Of a DNA stretch of 18,930 bases, positions 7,008 through 13,639 are shown piece after piece. Position 1 is the stretch's first letter. Each line of letters begins with the position of its first letter. Position numbers and translations under genes: made by a program. The stretch is from CAJQQY01 sp964352225 (GTDB lineage: Bacteria; Bacteroidota; Bacteroidia; Chitinophagales; Saprospiraceae): the NCBI GenBank assembly GCA_964352225.1, contig CAYGRM010000094.1, positions 1 to 18,930 on the forward strand. Reading direction: 5' to 3'. The notes beneath the pieces are model-generated. The model searched no databases. It worked only from the letters and a program-made list of their open reading frames with translations, and was not told where the DNA came from.

Positions 7008-8018
7008 TTAAAAGTAACGCGGAGTTACAATTTGTTTTGTTTTATAATTGAACTCATATCCTAACATAATTTCAAATGAACCTCTTGCAGGATTTTGTAA
7101 TTTTGTCAAAGAATAATCATAAGCAGCTCCAATTCTTAATCCATTTTGCAAATAATAAGCAGCCCACAAATCAATTGAGTCAAATGAACTAGTATCATTA
7201 AATGCTTCGATGGCTGTTCGGAAAGATGCTCCAATCCAAAGTGCTTCATAAAACAAAAATGATAGATCAACATCAATTTCAGTAGGTGCTCCAATTTCTT
7301 GAAAAGCTTCATCTTTATTGAATTGACTCAACAAGCCAACATTCTTAATCAACATCGAAGGTTTGAAAATAATCATATCTCCTTTGATCGGAATAGCTGC
7401 TCCTATCGAGCCAAAATAGTGTCGATATTGTCTTGCCCAAATATCAGTAGTCGCATTATCTCTTAAATCATACTCAATCAAGTGAGGACTTGAAAATCCT
7501 ACATAAAAATTACGAGTGTAATAATATATTCCTGCTCCAAAATTCGGTAACCAATAACTTGGTTGCTGCTCCATAAATGCTTCATCGACTGTCGCATTTT
7601 GATTCGCCAAAGTTATTTTGGAAAAATCAGCTCGCCAATTTGTCACTCCTCCTTGGAGTCCAATTGCTAATTTTCCACGTCCACCATTTCCCATAGGAAT
7701 CCGATAAGCATAGCTAAAATTAGCACCCATTTGTTGTGATGGTCCAATGACATCATTGTACGCACTAAATCCAACACCAACTCTCTTATTTCTAAGGGGA
7801 GTATGAATGGTAAAAGTTTGAGAAACCGGTGCGCCATCTATGCCCCACCATTGATTTCTGTAAAGTAACCCAATCGCCAAGTGATCTTTCGCACCTGCGT
7901 ATGCTGGATTGTAGTGTAAACTGTTAAACATATACTTAGTAAACATCGGATCTTGCTGCGAAAATGCAGAATGTCCAAAAAAGCAAACAAAGCATAAGAG
8001 AGTAAATATTTTTCTCAT
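7008..8018 (-). CDS. PorP/SprF-family type IX secretion outer-membrane protein
   Basis: This 336-aa protein belongs to the PorP/SprF family, outer-membrane beta-barrels of the T9SS that help secrete or anchor particular cargo; SprF of Flavobacterium johnsoniae serves the type B-sorted adhesin SprB. It has a signal peptide (1-21, AFS before QQDPMF) and then the very characteristic mature N-terminus QQDPMFTKYMFNSLHYNPAYAG (a little over twenty residues, about 21-42). RNQWWGIDGAPVSQTFTIHTP (about 54-74) and the closing GSFEIMLGYEFNYK...PRYF are also family signatures, and alternating hydrophobic strands run throughout. Length is typical. It lies between the cargo gene (229-base spacer) and the OmpA gene (177-base spacer), all on one strand, the usual arrangement for a dedicated cargo/PorP unit. 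Function with this cargo is inferred from position. Confidence 0.95.
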   Translation of the reverse strand: MRKIFTLLCFVCFFGHSAFSQQDPMFTKYMFNSLHYNPAYAGAKDHLAIGLLYRNQWWGIDGAPVSQTFTIHTPLRNKRVGVGFSAYNDVIGPSQQMGANFSYAYRIPMGNGGRGKLAIGLQGGVTNWRADFSKITLANQNATVDEAFMEQQPSYWLPNFGAGIYYYTRNFYVGFSSPHLIEYDLRDNATTDIWARQYRHYFGSIGAAIPIKGDMIIFKPSMLIKNVGLLSQFNKDEAFQEIGAPTEIDVDLSFLFYEALWIGASFRTAIEAFNDTSSFDSIDLWAAYYLQNGLRIGAAYDYSLTKLQNPARGSFEIMLGYEFNYKTKQIVTPRYF

Positions 8019-8035
8019 TTCAAATGGGTATTTAT

Positions 8036-8078
8036 TGTGTCTGACGTATTTTTTCCAAAGTCTAATTTACGTCACACA
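8036..8078. repeat. Inverted repeat in the porP leader region
   Basis: GACGTA (8043-8048) pairs with TACGTC (8068-8073), and outside it TGTGT (8036-8040) pairs with ACACA (8074-8078) across a 2-base bulge, making 11 bp around a 19-base loop. It starts 17 bases before the porP start codon. It could be a leader hairpin or an operator; no T run marks it as a terminator. Confidence 0.45.
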
Positions 8079-8104
8079 TTTTAAAAACAAAAACTATGCT
8101 AGAT

Positions 8105-8123
8105 TAAGATTATAATAATCTTA
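8105..8123. repeat. Small hairpin in the cargo-porP spacer
   Basis: TAAGATTA (8105-8112) and TAATCTTA (8116-8123) form a perfect 8-bp stem with a 3-base loop. All but one base pair are A-T on each side, so chance is possible, but it is one of four inverted repeats packed into this spacer. Confidence 0.45.
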
Positions 8124-8134
8124 TATCTTTGATC

Positions 8135-8160
8135 ATTTGATAATCCGTTGATTATCAAAT
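8135..8160. repeat. 11-bp perfect hairpin in the cargo-porP spacer
   Basis: ATTTGATAATC (8135-8145) and GATTATCAAAT (8150-8160) are perfect complements with a CGTT tetraloop. No poly-U tract follows on the minus strand, so a role as RNA stabiliser, processing site or partial attenuator between the cargo gene and porP is more likely than full termination. Confidence 0.7.
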
Positions 8161-8163
8161 ACT

Positions 8164-8221
8164 TAGGTGTATTTTTTTAACAAATAAAAAGATTAAATAT
8201 ATAGTTAAAAAATCATACCTA
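8164..8221. repeat. Long imperfect inverted repeat just past the cargo stop
   Basis: Bases 8164-8181 (TAGGTGTATTTTTTTAAC) and 8204-8221 (GTTAAAAAATCATACCTA) match as inverted repeats at 15 of 18 positions with a 22-base loop. It begins 26 bases past the cargo stop codon on the minus strand. It may lower read-through into porP or protect the cargo mRNA 3' end; with such AT-rich arms the stability is modest. Confidence 0.5.
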
Positions 8222-8247
8222 TTTACATCTTTTATTGTCACAAAATT

Positions 8248-10302
8248 TTACTTCTGAATATACACGTAACCCGTGTAAGTTTTCCCCACACCGTCTTCGA
8301 ATACGTAGAAGTAGGTACCATTCATCAAATTGGCTCCATTGAAAGTTCCTTCCCAATCATTTTGATAATTATTAGTTTTGAAAACTTGATTTCCCCAACG
8401 ATTAAAAACGCTCAGCGTATTATTAGGATAAGTTTCCGCTCCTTGAATTTCAAAAAATTGATTTACATCATCTCCATTCGGAGAAAATCCGTTAGAAAAA
8501 ACAAGTTCAGCTCCGATTATTGGTTCACATTCAAGCTCAACAGTTACTAAGGCTGTATCGCAACCATCGACGGTACATATCACATACATAAAACTATCTA
8601 CCACATTACATTCGACCTCATTAGGCGTATAAATAATATTGCATTCGCTGGCAAAACTAACCGATCCGTATTGTGGATCCATTCCACCTGAAGTAGTAGG
8701 AAGAATATAAAAATTGGTCAAAATCTGATTATTTGGAATCACATCATTTAAACAAACATCTAAAGTTAATACATCTGTAAATAATCCTGATCCATTATCT
8801 TCTACTGCGGTCAATATCATCGGTTCTGTTTCTGTAATATTAGCAACCAAGATCGTCGTGTCACAGACTCCAAAGTTATCACAAAGAATAATACATGCTG
8901 TATCTTGACCTATTTGATCAGCAACTATTTCAGTACAATAAGTCAAAGTATCAACTGAAAAGATAGCTGAGCCTCCAGCATTTTCACAAATATTACTAAT
9001 CAAAATTAGATTTCCTCCTAGTTGAGTTGAATCCAAACAAATTGACATTGTATCGCCTAGAACCATGTTTTGTATCAAGGTATCTGTACTTGGATTGGAA
9101 ACACAAGCTACAATATAAGTGGTATCTACATTTCCTAAATCATCCATTACAAAAATACATGCTGTATCTTTTCCAATTTCAATCGCCGAATAATCAATAC
9201 AATAAGTAAGTGGATCAATTGAAAACATTACATACTCACCTGATTGGTCTGGACAGTCATTAAAAATACTCATCACATTTCCAGGAAGGTCAGCTGTATC
9301 AATACATAGTTGCTCGGTGGTATTTGAATAAATCGTATCAAAAACCCACTCTGAACCAAAATCTCCAGGGTTTGCTTCCACCGTTACATAAATATAGGTG
9401 GTATCGCAAAATCCAAAATTATCACAAAAAACATAACAAGCTGTATCTTGACCTACACTTAAACCAGTAACTTGAACACATGCGTTTGCACCAATCAAGT
9501 TAAATTCTGCAGGTGATGAACCTGTACCTGGACAAAGAATTTGAGTTGTAGATGCTTGACCCAGCAACTCGCTATTATCAAAGCAATAGACCTGCATCGA
9601 GTCAACCATTAAGGTAAGATTCTCAACACTCGATTCTATACATAGCACATTCACAAAAAATGAATCAACACACAGCCCAGCGCTATTATCAATTACTTGA
9701 ACCCAATGAGCTCCTACTGGAAAATTCAAAATAGTACCATTAAATGTACTTGAAGATCCAATCGGAATACCTGATGGCAAATTAATTGAGATCACCGTCA
9801 CGTCCATGGGAAAATATTCCAAACTTGGGTTTCCACCAGTAATAGTTTGATTACCGGAATTTAAAACCCAACTCCCGGTAGGATCCCAAAGATTCATAGA
9901 ATCAACTAAATCAGGAATATTAGCAAACATTCCTGAAAATATAGTTCCATCTACATCCCATGAATCCAACATGTATGGGCCAATATTTCCTTGACCAAAT
10001 AATTGAGAATAATCGTAACTGGAATTAAATGATTCCATACATCCTGCAAATCCATTAGTGTACATATTGCCACCTTCAGAAAAAATAAGATCACCTATAT
10101 CATCTAATGGTATATCAATACAGACATCTCCATTGGTAAGGCAATCTGAAATTTGGACGTAAAATGTGTCTTCTGTTACTAAATCGTTAACCATTGTGAC
10201 AACTTCCATAGGAGTTGTGTTATTTCCTTTTTCCAAACTATTGGAAAAAAGAGAAACCGAGGACATTAACAATAAAATAGTGTGTAGAAAAATTCTTTTC
10301 AT
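8248..10302 (-). CDS. Secreted repeat protein with T9SS type B sorting domain
   Basis: The 684-aa product has a signal peptide (about 1-22), an N-terminal region without a recognised domain (about 30-220), three Cys-patterned repeats of about 82 residues (228-309, 318-401, 408-491), a fourth related Cys-containing domain (about 500-592) and a C-terminal gliding-motility-type domain (about 602-684). The last begins FSNGFSPNGDDVNQFFEI and contains LSVFNRWGNQVF and NGTYFYVF, the hallmarks of the type B (CHU_C-like) sorting signal. Such proteins cross the outer membrane through the T9SS and end on the surface or in the medium. No enzyme motif is visible, so a structural or adhesive role is more likely. 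It is first of three co-directional genes, followed by porP and a PorE-like gene, which are its probable export and anchoring partners. The 466 bases upstream gave no clear consensus promoter. Confidence 0.92.
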   Translation of the reverse strand: MKRIFLHTILLLMSSVSLFSNSLEKGNNTTPMEVVTMVNDLVTEDTFYVQISDCLTNGDVCIDIPLDDIGDLIFSEGGNMYTNGFAGCMESFNSSYDYSQLFGQGNIGPYMLDSWDVDGTIFSGMFANIPDLVDSMNLWDPTGSWVLNSGNQTITGGNPSLEYFPMDVTVISINLPSGIPIGSSSTFNGTILNFPVGAHWVQVIDNSAGLCVDSFFVNVLCIESSVENLTLMVDSMQVYCFDNSELLGQASTTQILCPGTGSSPAEFNLIGANACVQVTGLSVGQDTACYVFCDNFGFCDTTYIYVTVEANPGDFGSEWVFDTIYSNTTEQLCIDTADLPGNVMSIFNDCPDQSGEYVMFSIDPLTYCIDYSAIEIGKDTACIFVMDDLGNVDTTYIVACVSNPSTDTLIQNMVLGDTMSICLDSTQLGGNLILISNICENAGGSAIFSVDTLTYCTEIVADQIGQDTACIILCDNFGVCDTTILVANITETEPMILTAVEDNGSGLFTDVLTLDVCLNDVIPNNQILTNFYILPTTSGGMDPQYGSVSFASECNIIYTPNEVECNVVDSFMYVICTVDGCDTALVTVELECEPIIGAELVFSNGFSPNGDDVNQFFEIQGAETYPNNTLSVFNRWGNQVFKTNNYQNDWEGTFNGANLMNGTYFYVFEDGVGKTYTGYVYIQK
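8830..9621 (-). repeat. Three tandem Cys-patterned protein repeats in the cargo gene
   Basis: The repeats cover residues 228-309, 318-401 and 408-491. Each has an early CIDT/CLDS/CFDN strand, a central Cys, a YCI/YCT/ACV strand, then the best conserved segment, (Q/K)DTACxxxxDxxGxxDTTxxxxxV. Repeats 1 and 3 share CDNFGFCD/CDNFGVCD, while repeat 2 has MDDLGNVD and so lacks that Cys pair. The DNA still shows the similarity: a CATGCTGTATCTT-like block on the plus strand recurs near 8892, 9149 and 9439. The pattern suggests small beta-sandwich modules closed by disulphides on the cell surface (inference). Confidence 0.8.
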
Positions 10303-10768
10303 ATTCCTGTATTTGGAAAAATTTCCTTTTAAAATCGACCTTTGGTTAATGAAAACTTGCTTATCGGTTGGAAAATTTCAGGCTTAAACATTATTTTTTT
10401 CGTCACTCAATTGGATGAGTATTTGTTCATTTTGCTCTGAAATAATTTTGTGAAAACTAACACAACTTAAAATATATTAATTCATCTGTCGGATTAGATT
10501 TTTTTTGATCTTTTCGTTTTATATTTGATATTTATGTAATATCTAAAACCATGCCAATGGACTTCACTTATTAATGCTTAATTGGATTTGAGATTTTCGG
10601 TCTTGAGTACTGAGAGTGATCTAGATAGCCCTAAATGTCATCTAAGTTAAGAACTTGAATATCGAATATCGAATGTCCTTCACTCAATGACATTAAGTTA
10701 GCCCTCCCTCTACAGATCCAAAATCAAAGCATGGTATTCACCATCATCTATTATAATTTAACCATCAT
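10303..10768. other. Gene-poor interval between the T9SS cluster and cdd
   Basis: No open frame here looks like a protein. The left part (10303-10600) is AT-rich and would carry the promoter of the T9SS cluster on the minus strand, but I found no good TAnnTTTG element there. One isolated plus-strand TATATTTG (10520-10527) has no TTG at a suitable distance and leads only to a seven-codon frame. The right part holds repeat fragments (10634-10708) and a short direct repeat at the end of cdd. Confidence 0.6.
10634..10708. repeat. Dispersed intergenic repeat, copy downstream of cdd
   Basis: AATGTCATCTAAGTTA (10634-10649) and AATGACATTAAGTTA (10686-10700) are near-identical direct copies flanking a segment with AATATCGAATATCGAAT (10658-10674). 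The right half, 10681-10708, aligns with 243-270 upstream of tex, both containing CACTCA and GCCCTCC. Recurrence at unrelated loci suggests a repetitive non-coding element of this genome. Confidence 0.5.
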
Positions 10769-10771
10769 CTA
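10740..10771. repeat. 11-bp direct repeat at the cdd stop codon
   Basis: ACCATCATCTA occurs at 10740-10750 and again at 10761-10771, 21 bases apart. The second copy includes the cdd stop codon (TAG on the minus strand). A small duplication by slippage at the gene end is the simplest reading. Confidence 0.6.
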
Positions 10772-11251
10772 AAGTAGCGATCCATCAAATGAAAGAGGTA
10801 ATAAATCCTTGCCGCCTTCAATCACATAAACCTTGCCTTTCTCTCCTTGTAATAAAATTCGCATTGGAGTATCATGTTTCATCTCTGTTTCAAAAATGAC
10901 CTGCCGACAAGCTCCACAAGGAGCGACTGGATTTGAAATAACCTGAGTTGGACTTTTAGCGGTGATTGCCATTGCTAAAATTGGAACTTTGGGATAGACA
11001 GAATCAGCTGCAGAAATGGTTACTCGTTCTGCACAAAGACAAAGCGGATAAGAAGCATTCTCTTGATTACTACCTGACATCATTTTGCCATTCTTTAATA
11101 ATATCGCAGCACCAACTTTAAAATTGGAATAGGGAGAATATGATTTTTTCAATGCCTGTTTAGCTTTTTTAACCAATTTCTGATCATCCAAGGATAATTC
11201 TTTTTCTGAAGCATAAACTTCAATTGTCGTTTTTAAAATGCGTTTTTTCAT
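10769..11251 (-). CDS. cdd: Cytidine deaminase
   Basis: Cytidine deaminase converts cytidine and deoxycytidine to uridine and deoxyuridine in pyrimidine salvage, in the cytoplasm. The 160-aa protein shows the full zinc site: CAE at 73-75 (Cys ligand and catalytic Glu) and PCGAC at 111-115 (two Cys ligands), as in the small homotetrameric form that uses three Cys. FKVGAA (44-49) and the substrate-binding SNQENASYP (61-69) are also present. An N-terminal extension of about 25 residues precedes the core, making it somewhat longer than the usual 130-140 aa. The ATG at 11251 has a candidate promoter just upstream. It faces away from the flippase gene across a 176-base intergenic region and appears to be a single-gene unit; no terminator hairpin was found after it. 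Confidence 0.96.
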   Translation of the reverse strand: MKKRILKTTIEVYASEKELSLDDQKLVKKAKQALKKSYSPYSNFKVGAAILLKNGKMMSGSNQENASYPLCLCAERVTISAADSVYPKVPILAMAITAKSPTQVISNPVAPCGACRQVIFETEMKHDTPMRILLQGEKGKVYVIEGGKDLLPLSFDGSLL

Positions 11252-11277
11252 ATAAGTATTTGAATATCAACAAGTTG

Positions 11278-11309
11278 TAAATGTATATTTTTTTTAATCA
11301 AAATTCAAA
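11278..11309 (-). promoter_or_regulatory. Candidate cdd promoter
   Basis: On the minus strand TTTG (11309-11306), 20 bases and TACATTTA (11285-11278) match the Bacteroidota pattern with one substitution in the -7 element. A start about 6 bases further on would leave a leader of roughly 20 bases before the cdd ATG. Confidence 0.45.
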
Positions 11310-11319
11310 CCAAGTAATG

Positions 11320-11367
11320 TAGTTTTCAGTTGGCAGTCAACAGTTAGCATCCTGCATCTTGCATACT
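11320..11367. repeat. Short tandem repeats upstream of the flippase gene
   Basis: CAGTTGGCA (11327-11335) and CAGTTAGCA (11341-11349) are near-identical direct repeats, and GCATCCT, GCATCTT, GCATACT form three 7-base units at 11347-11367. TAGTTTTCAGTTGGCAG (11320-11336) resembles 277-292 upstream of tex. The tract lies in the divergent cdd/flippase spacer. Confidence 0.55.
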
Positions 11368-11389
11368 ATAAACTCACAGAATAAAAATA

Positions 11390-11423
11390 TTGTTTTTTAT
11401 TTGCAAACGATTAACTAGTTTCG
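11390..11423 (+). promoter_or_regulatory. Possible flippase promoter, implying an almost leaderless mRNA
   Basis: TTG (11390-11392), 23 bases and TAGTTTCG (11416-11423) fit the Bacteroidota consensus with one mismatch in the -7 element. The -7 element ends 4 bases before the ATG at 11428, so transcripts would start at or very near the start codon. Confidence 0.3.
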
Positions 11424-11427
11424 CTGC

Positions 11428-12759
11428 ATGAATTTCGAAATCACTAACGTACGAGCACTCCAAGGGTTTCAGATTTTGCGGCAAGGAGCTGCAATTCTGA
11501 TTAGCATCCTGCTTGCCAAAAGTGTTTTGACAAGTGAGGAAATTGGAACCTTCGAAATGCTCACTTTCATCGGAACAACCGTTAGCTTTTTTTGGATAGC
11601 AGGACTGAATCAAGGCATCCTTCCGTTTTTTCCAAAATTAAATCCTAGCGATCAACGTCCATTTATTTTTAGTGCTTTTCTCCTTTTTTGTGGAATTTCG
11701 ATTTTCGTAATTGTATTGTTATTTTTTTTAGAAAACCGCATTACTCAATTGCTCGTCGGTCAAGATTCACTTCCTTATTTTAAATGGTATGCAATTTATC
11801 TTCTCTTCTTCATGCCTAGTTTCTTAGTAGATTATATTTACTTAGTGAATAACCGCGCAAAGCAAATCTTGGGATTTGGAATCGTTATTTTTTCCCTTCA
11901 AATTTTAGTCGTCATCGTTCCTCTATTATTGGGAAAAGGACTTTTAGGAAGTATTCAAGGATTGGTTGGACTTGGGATTTTTCGATTTCTATGGCTGCTA
12001 AAAGTAGTATTTGAATTTGGAAAAATCGAATGGAAAAGTGAGCTGATGAGTAATTATTTAAAGCTCTCCATTCCCCTAATTTTGTATGCCTTGCTTTCAG
12101 GGTTTCCAACCGTTTTTGATAGTTGGGTCGTAGGATGGTTTTATGATGACAAGGCTACTTTTGCGATTTTTAGATATGGAGCGAGGGAACTACCTCTTAC
12201 TATTGCTCTAGCCAATGCCCTCAGCATGGCTATGATTCCTGAACTTGCTAAAACTCATAACCTGCTTGACCAGTCCATTCGGACACCTTCTGTGCAGGCA
12301 GACAATACTTTTACAGCATTAAAAAAGAAAACGCTCAACTTATTTCATTGGCTATTTCCTCTCTCCATTATTTTTATGTTGACCAGTTCGTGGTGGTTTC
12401 CAAAAGTTTTCAATCCAGATTTTCTGGCTAGTGCTGATGTTTTTAATGTCTTTTTATTGGTGATCATCAGTCGTTTAATTTTTCCTCAAACTATCTTAAT
12501 TGCTTTGGGAAAAACAAAAATGGTTCTCCTTATTTCAATTTTAGAAACCATCTTAAATATCATTTTAAGTGTAATCTTTGTTCAATATTTTGGCTTGGTG
12601 GGAATTGCTTTTGGAACTTTTCTAGCATATTTATTTGAAAAAGTAGCCATTGGGATTTATCTTTTTTTACAACATGATATTTCCTTTTCAAAATATACTC
12701 CAGTTGGGTGGTATTTATTTTATAGTCTCCTTTTAGTGTCTTCCTATTTTTTTACGTAA
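11428..12759 (+). CDS. Polysaccharide/oligosaccharide flippase family membrane protein
   Basis: The 443-aa protein is a polytopic inner-membrane protein of the polysaccharide-transport branch of the MOP/MATE superfamily, which move lipid-linked glycans across the inner membrane. Visible features are an N-terminal amphipathic start with LRQGAAILISILLAKSVLTSEEIGTFE (in pieces, about 18-44), the usual first-helix pattern of these flippases, followed by roughly a dozen hydrophobic segments separated by short polar loops. FGLVGIAFGTFLAYLFEK (about 390-407) near the end is typical of the C-terminal helices. The length is normal. No glycosyltransferase genes flank it, so the substrate (O-antigen-like, exopolysaccharide or other) is unknown. 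It is a single-gene unit with a strong terminator at 12784-12827. Confidence 0.85.
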   Translation: MNFEITNVRALQGFQILRQGAAILISILLAKSVLTSEEIGTFEMLTFIGTTVSFFWIAGLNQGILPFFPKLNPSDQRPFIFSAFLLFCGISIFVIVLLFFLENRITQLLVGQDSLPYFKWYAIYLLFFMPSFLVDYIYLVNNRAKQILGFGIVIFSLQILVVIVPLLLGKGLLGSIQGLVGLGIFRFLWLLKVVFEFGKIEWKSELMSNYLKLSIPLILYALLSGFPTVFDSWVVGWFYDDKATFAIFRYGARELPLTIALANALSMAMIPELAKTHNLLDQSIRTPSVQADNTFTALKKKTLNLFHWLFPLSIIFMLTSSWWFPKVFNPDFLASADVFNVFLLVIISRLIFPQTILIALGKTKMVLLISILETILNIILSVIFVQYFGLVGIAFGTFLAYLFEKVAIGIYLFLQHDISFSKYTPVGWYLFYSLLLVSSYFFT

Positions 12760-12783
12760 AAAAAATTTCTAGGTCGTAATACT

Positions 12784-12827
12784 AAAAGATCCTTGATATT
12801 AATTAAAACATCAAGGATCTTTTTTTT
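12784..12827 (+). terminator. Strong intrinsic terminator after the flippase gene
   Basis: AAAAGATCCTTGAT (12784-12797) and ATCAAGGATCTTTT (12810-12823) form a perfect 14-bp stem around a 12-base loop, followed by an unbroken run of eight Ts (12820-12827). It begins 25 bases past the flippase stop. The four As at the other end could give weaker termination of the convergent minus-strand gene ending at 12851. Confidence 0.92.
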
Positions 12828-12850
12828 GTAAATATACTGTTACAAATAAC

Positions 12851-13576
12851 TTATTTCAAAGCCTTCAACGCTAATCCAAAGACAGTATCTATGATTAAAT
12901 TAAACAAAGAAGTTCGATAGGCATTTAATCTAATCAAAGCTAAACCTGAATTTTCTAGAGCATTCATCTTAGCTGAATCCACATTACTTTTTACCAAAAA
13001 TTCAAAATCCATCGTTGTCAAATCTCCATTTTCTAATTGCCGTGTCCATCTTCTCAAATCTCGTTTCATGCTTTTAATCATTTTTTCCGCATCTTTTTTG
13101 GCATCTTTCTGATACTTACGTACAGTCATTTTTGTCAAATCATCCACATTGCTGGAAAGATCTTTCATGATTATTCTAAACCTCGGTAAGTCTAATTCAC
13201 CTACTTTTATTTTCGAGGCAGCCTCAGAAGTTTTAGGTTTTGATTTGGGTTTCGTTGACGTCTTAGGCGCTGTTGAAGCCTTTGGCTTCGTGGCTGTTGC
13301 CTTAGGTTTTTTAGTAGAAGTTTTTGGCTTTGTTGTAGATGCAGGAGCTTCACTTGCAGCGGTAGCCATTTCTTTAGCTTGCGTCATCCAAGTACTTGGA
13401 TCATGAGCATTAAACCTTGGCCCGGCATCATCTAATATTTTTTCAATAGTTGATTTTTTTGCCTTTGCCAAATCATTATAAGTCATGATTCCTCCTGCAT
13501 TCAGCAGTTGTTGAATTTTTGGTCCGACACCAGTTATTTTAGTTAAATTATCTTTGTTTGAATTTCTTTTTGCCAT
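12851..13576 (-). CDS. Helix-hairpin-helix protein with basic linker and unknown C-terminal domain
   Basis: From the ATG at 13576 the product is 241 aa in three parts. Residues about 10-70 form a helix-hairpin-helix unit (LTKITGVGPKIQQLLNAGGI, then GPRFNAHDPSTWMTQAKEMA), similar to DUF4332-like or ribosomal-protein-fused helix-hairpin-helix domains that bind DNA or partner proteins. Residues about 72-122 are a low-complexity Thr/Lys/Pro/Ala linker with TKPK and KPKA units, like histone H1 tails. Residues about 125-241 are a helical, basic domain I do not recognise (DLPRFRIIMKDL... ending NLIIDTVFGLALKALK). An in-frame TTG start at 13621 would add a hydrophobic 15-residue stretch and is rejected. 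It lies 63 bases after a putative lipoprotein gene on the same strand, probably in one transcript. Nucleic-acid binding is suggested, but no function is assigned. Confidence 0.75.
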   Translation of the reverse strand: MAKRNSNKDNLTKITGVGPKIQQLLNAGGIMTYNDLAKAKKSTIEKILDDAGPRFNAHDPSTWMTQAKEMATAASEAPASTTKPKTSTKKPKATATKPKASTAPKTSTKPKSKPKTSEAASKIKVGELDLPRFRIIMKDLSSNVDDLTKMTVRKYQKDAKKDAEKMIKSMKRDLRRWTRQLENGDLTTMDFEFLVKSNVDSAKMNALENSGLALIRLNAYRTSLFNLIIDTVFGLALKALK

Positions 13577-13639
13577 GATGTTTTTTTTGGTTTTGTAAAA
13601 AAATAAAAGAAAATAGGTCAAAATTAATTTTACTTAATT

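Noticed and set aside
10520..10527. Plus-strand TATATTTG as promoter of an unannotated gene or small RNA.
   Set aside because: No -33 element is present, and only a seven-codon frame and no clear terminator follow.
10655..10674. Repeated ATCGAAT units considered as a CRISPR remnant.
   Set aside because: There are only two adjacent copies of about 7 bases with no spacers and no cas genes nearby.
13577..13621. TTG start adding 15 residues to the helix-hairpin-helix protein.
   Set aside because: The added stretch is hydrophobic and unlike the conserved start, while ATG 13576 gives a typical MAKRN beginning.
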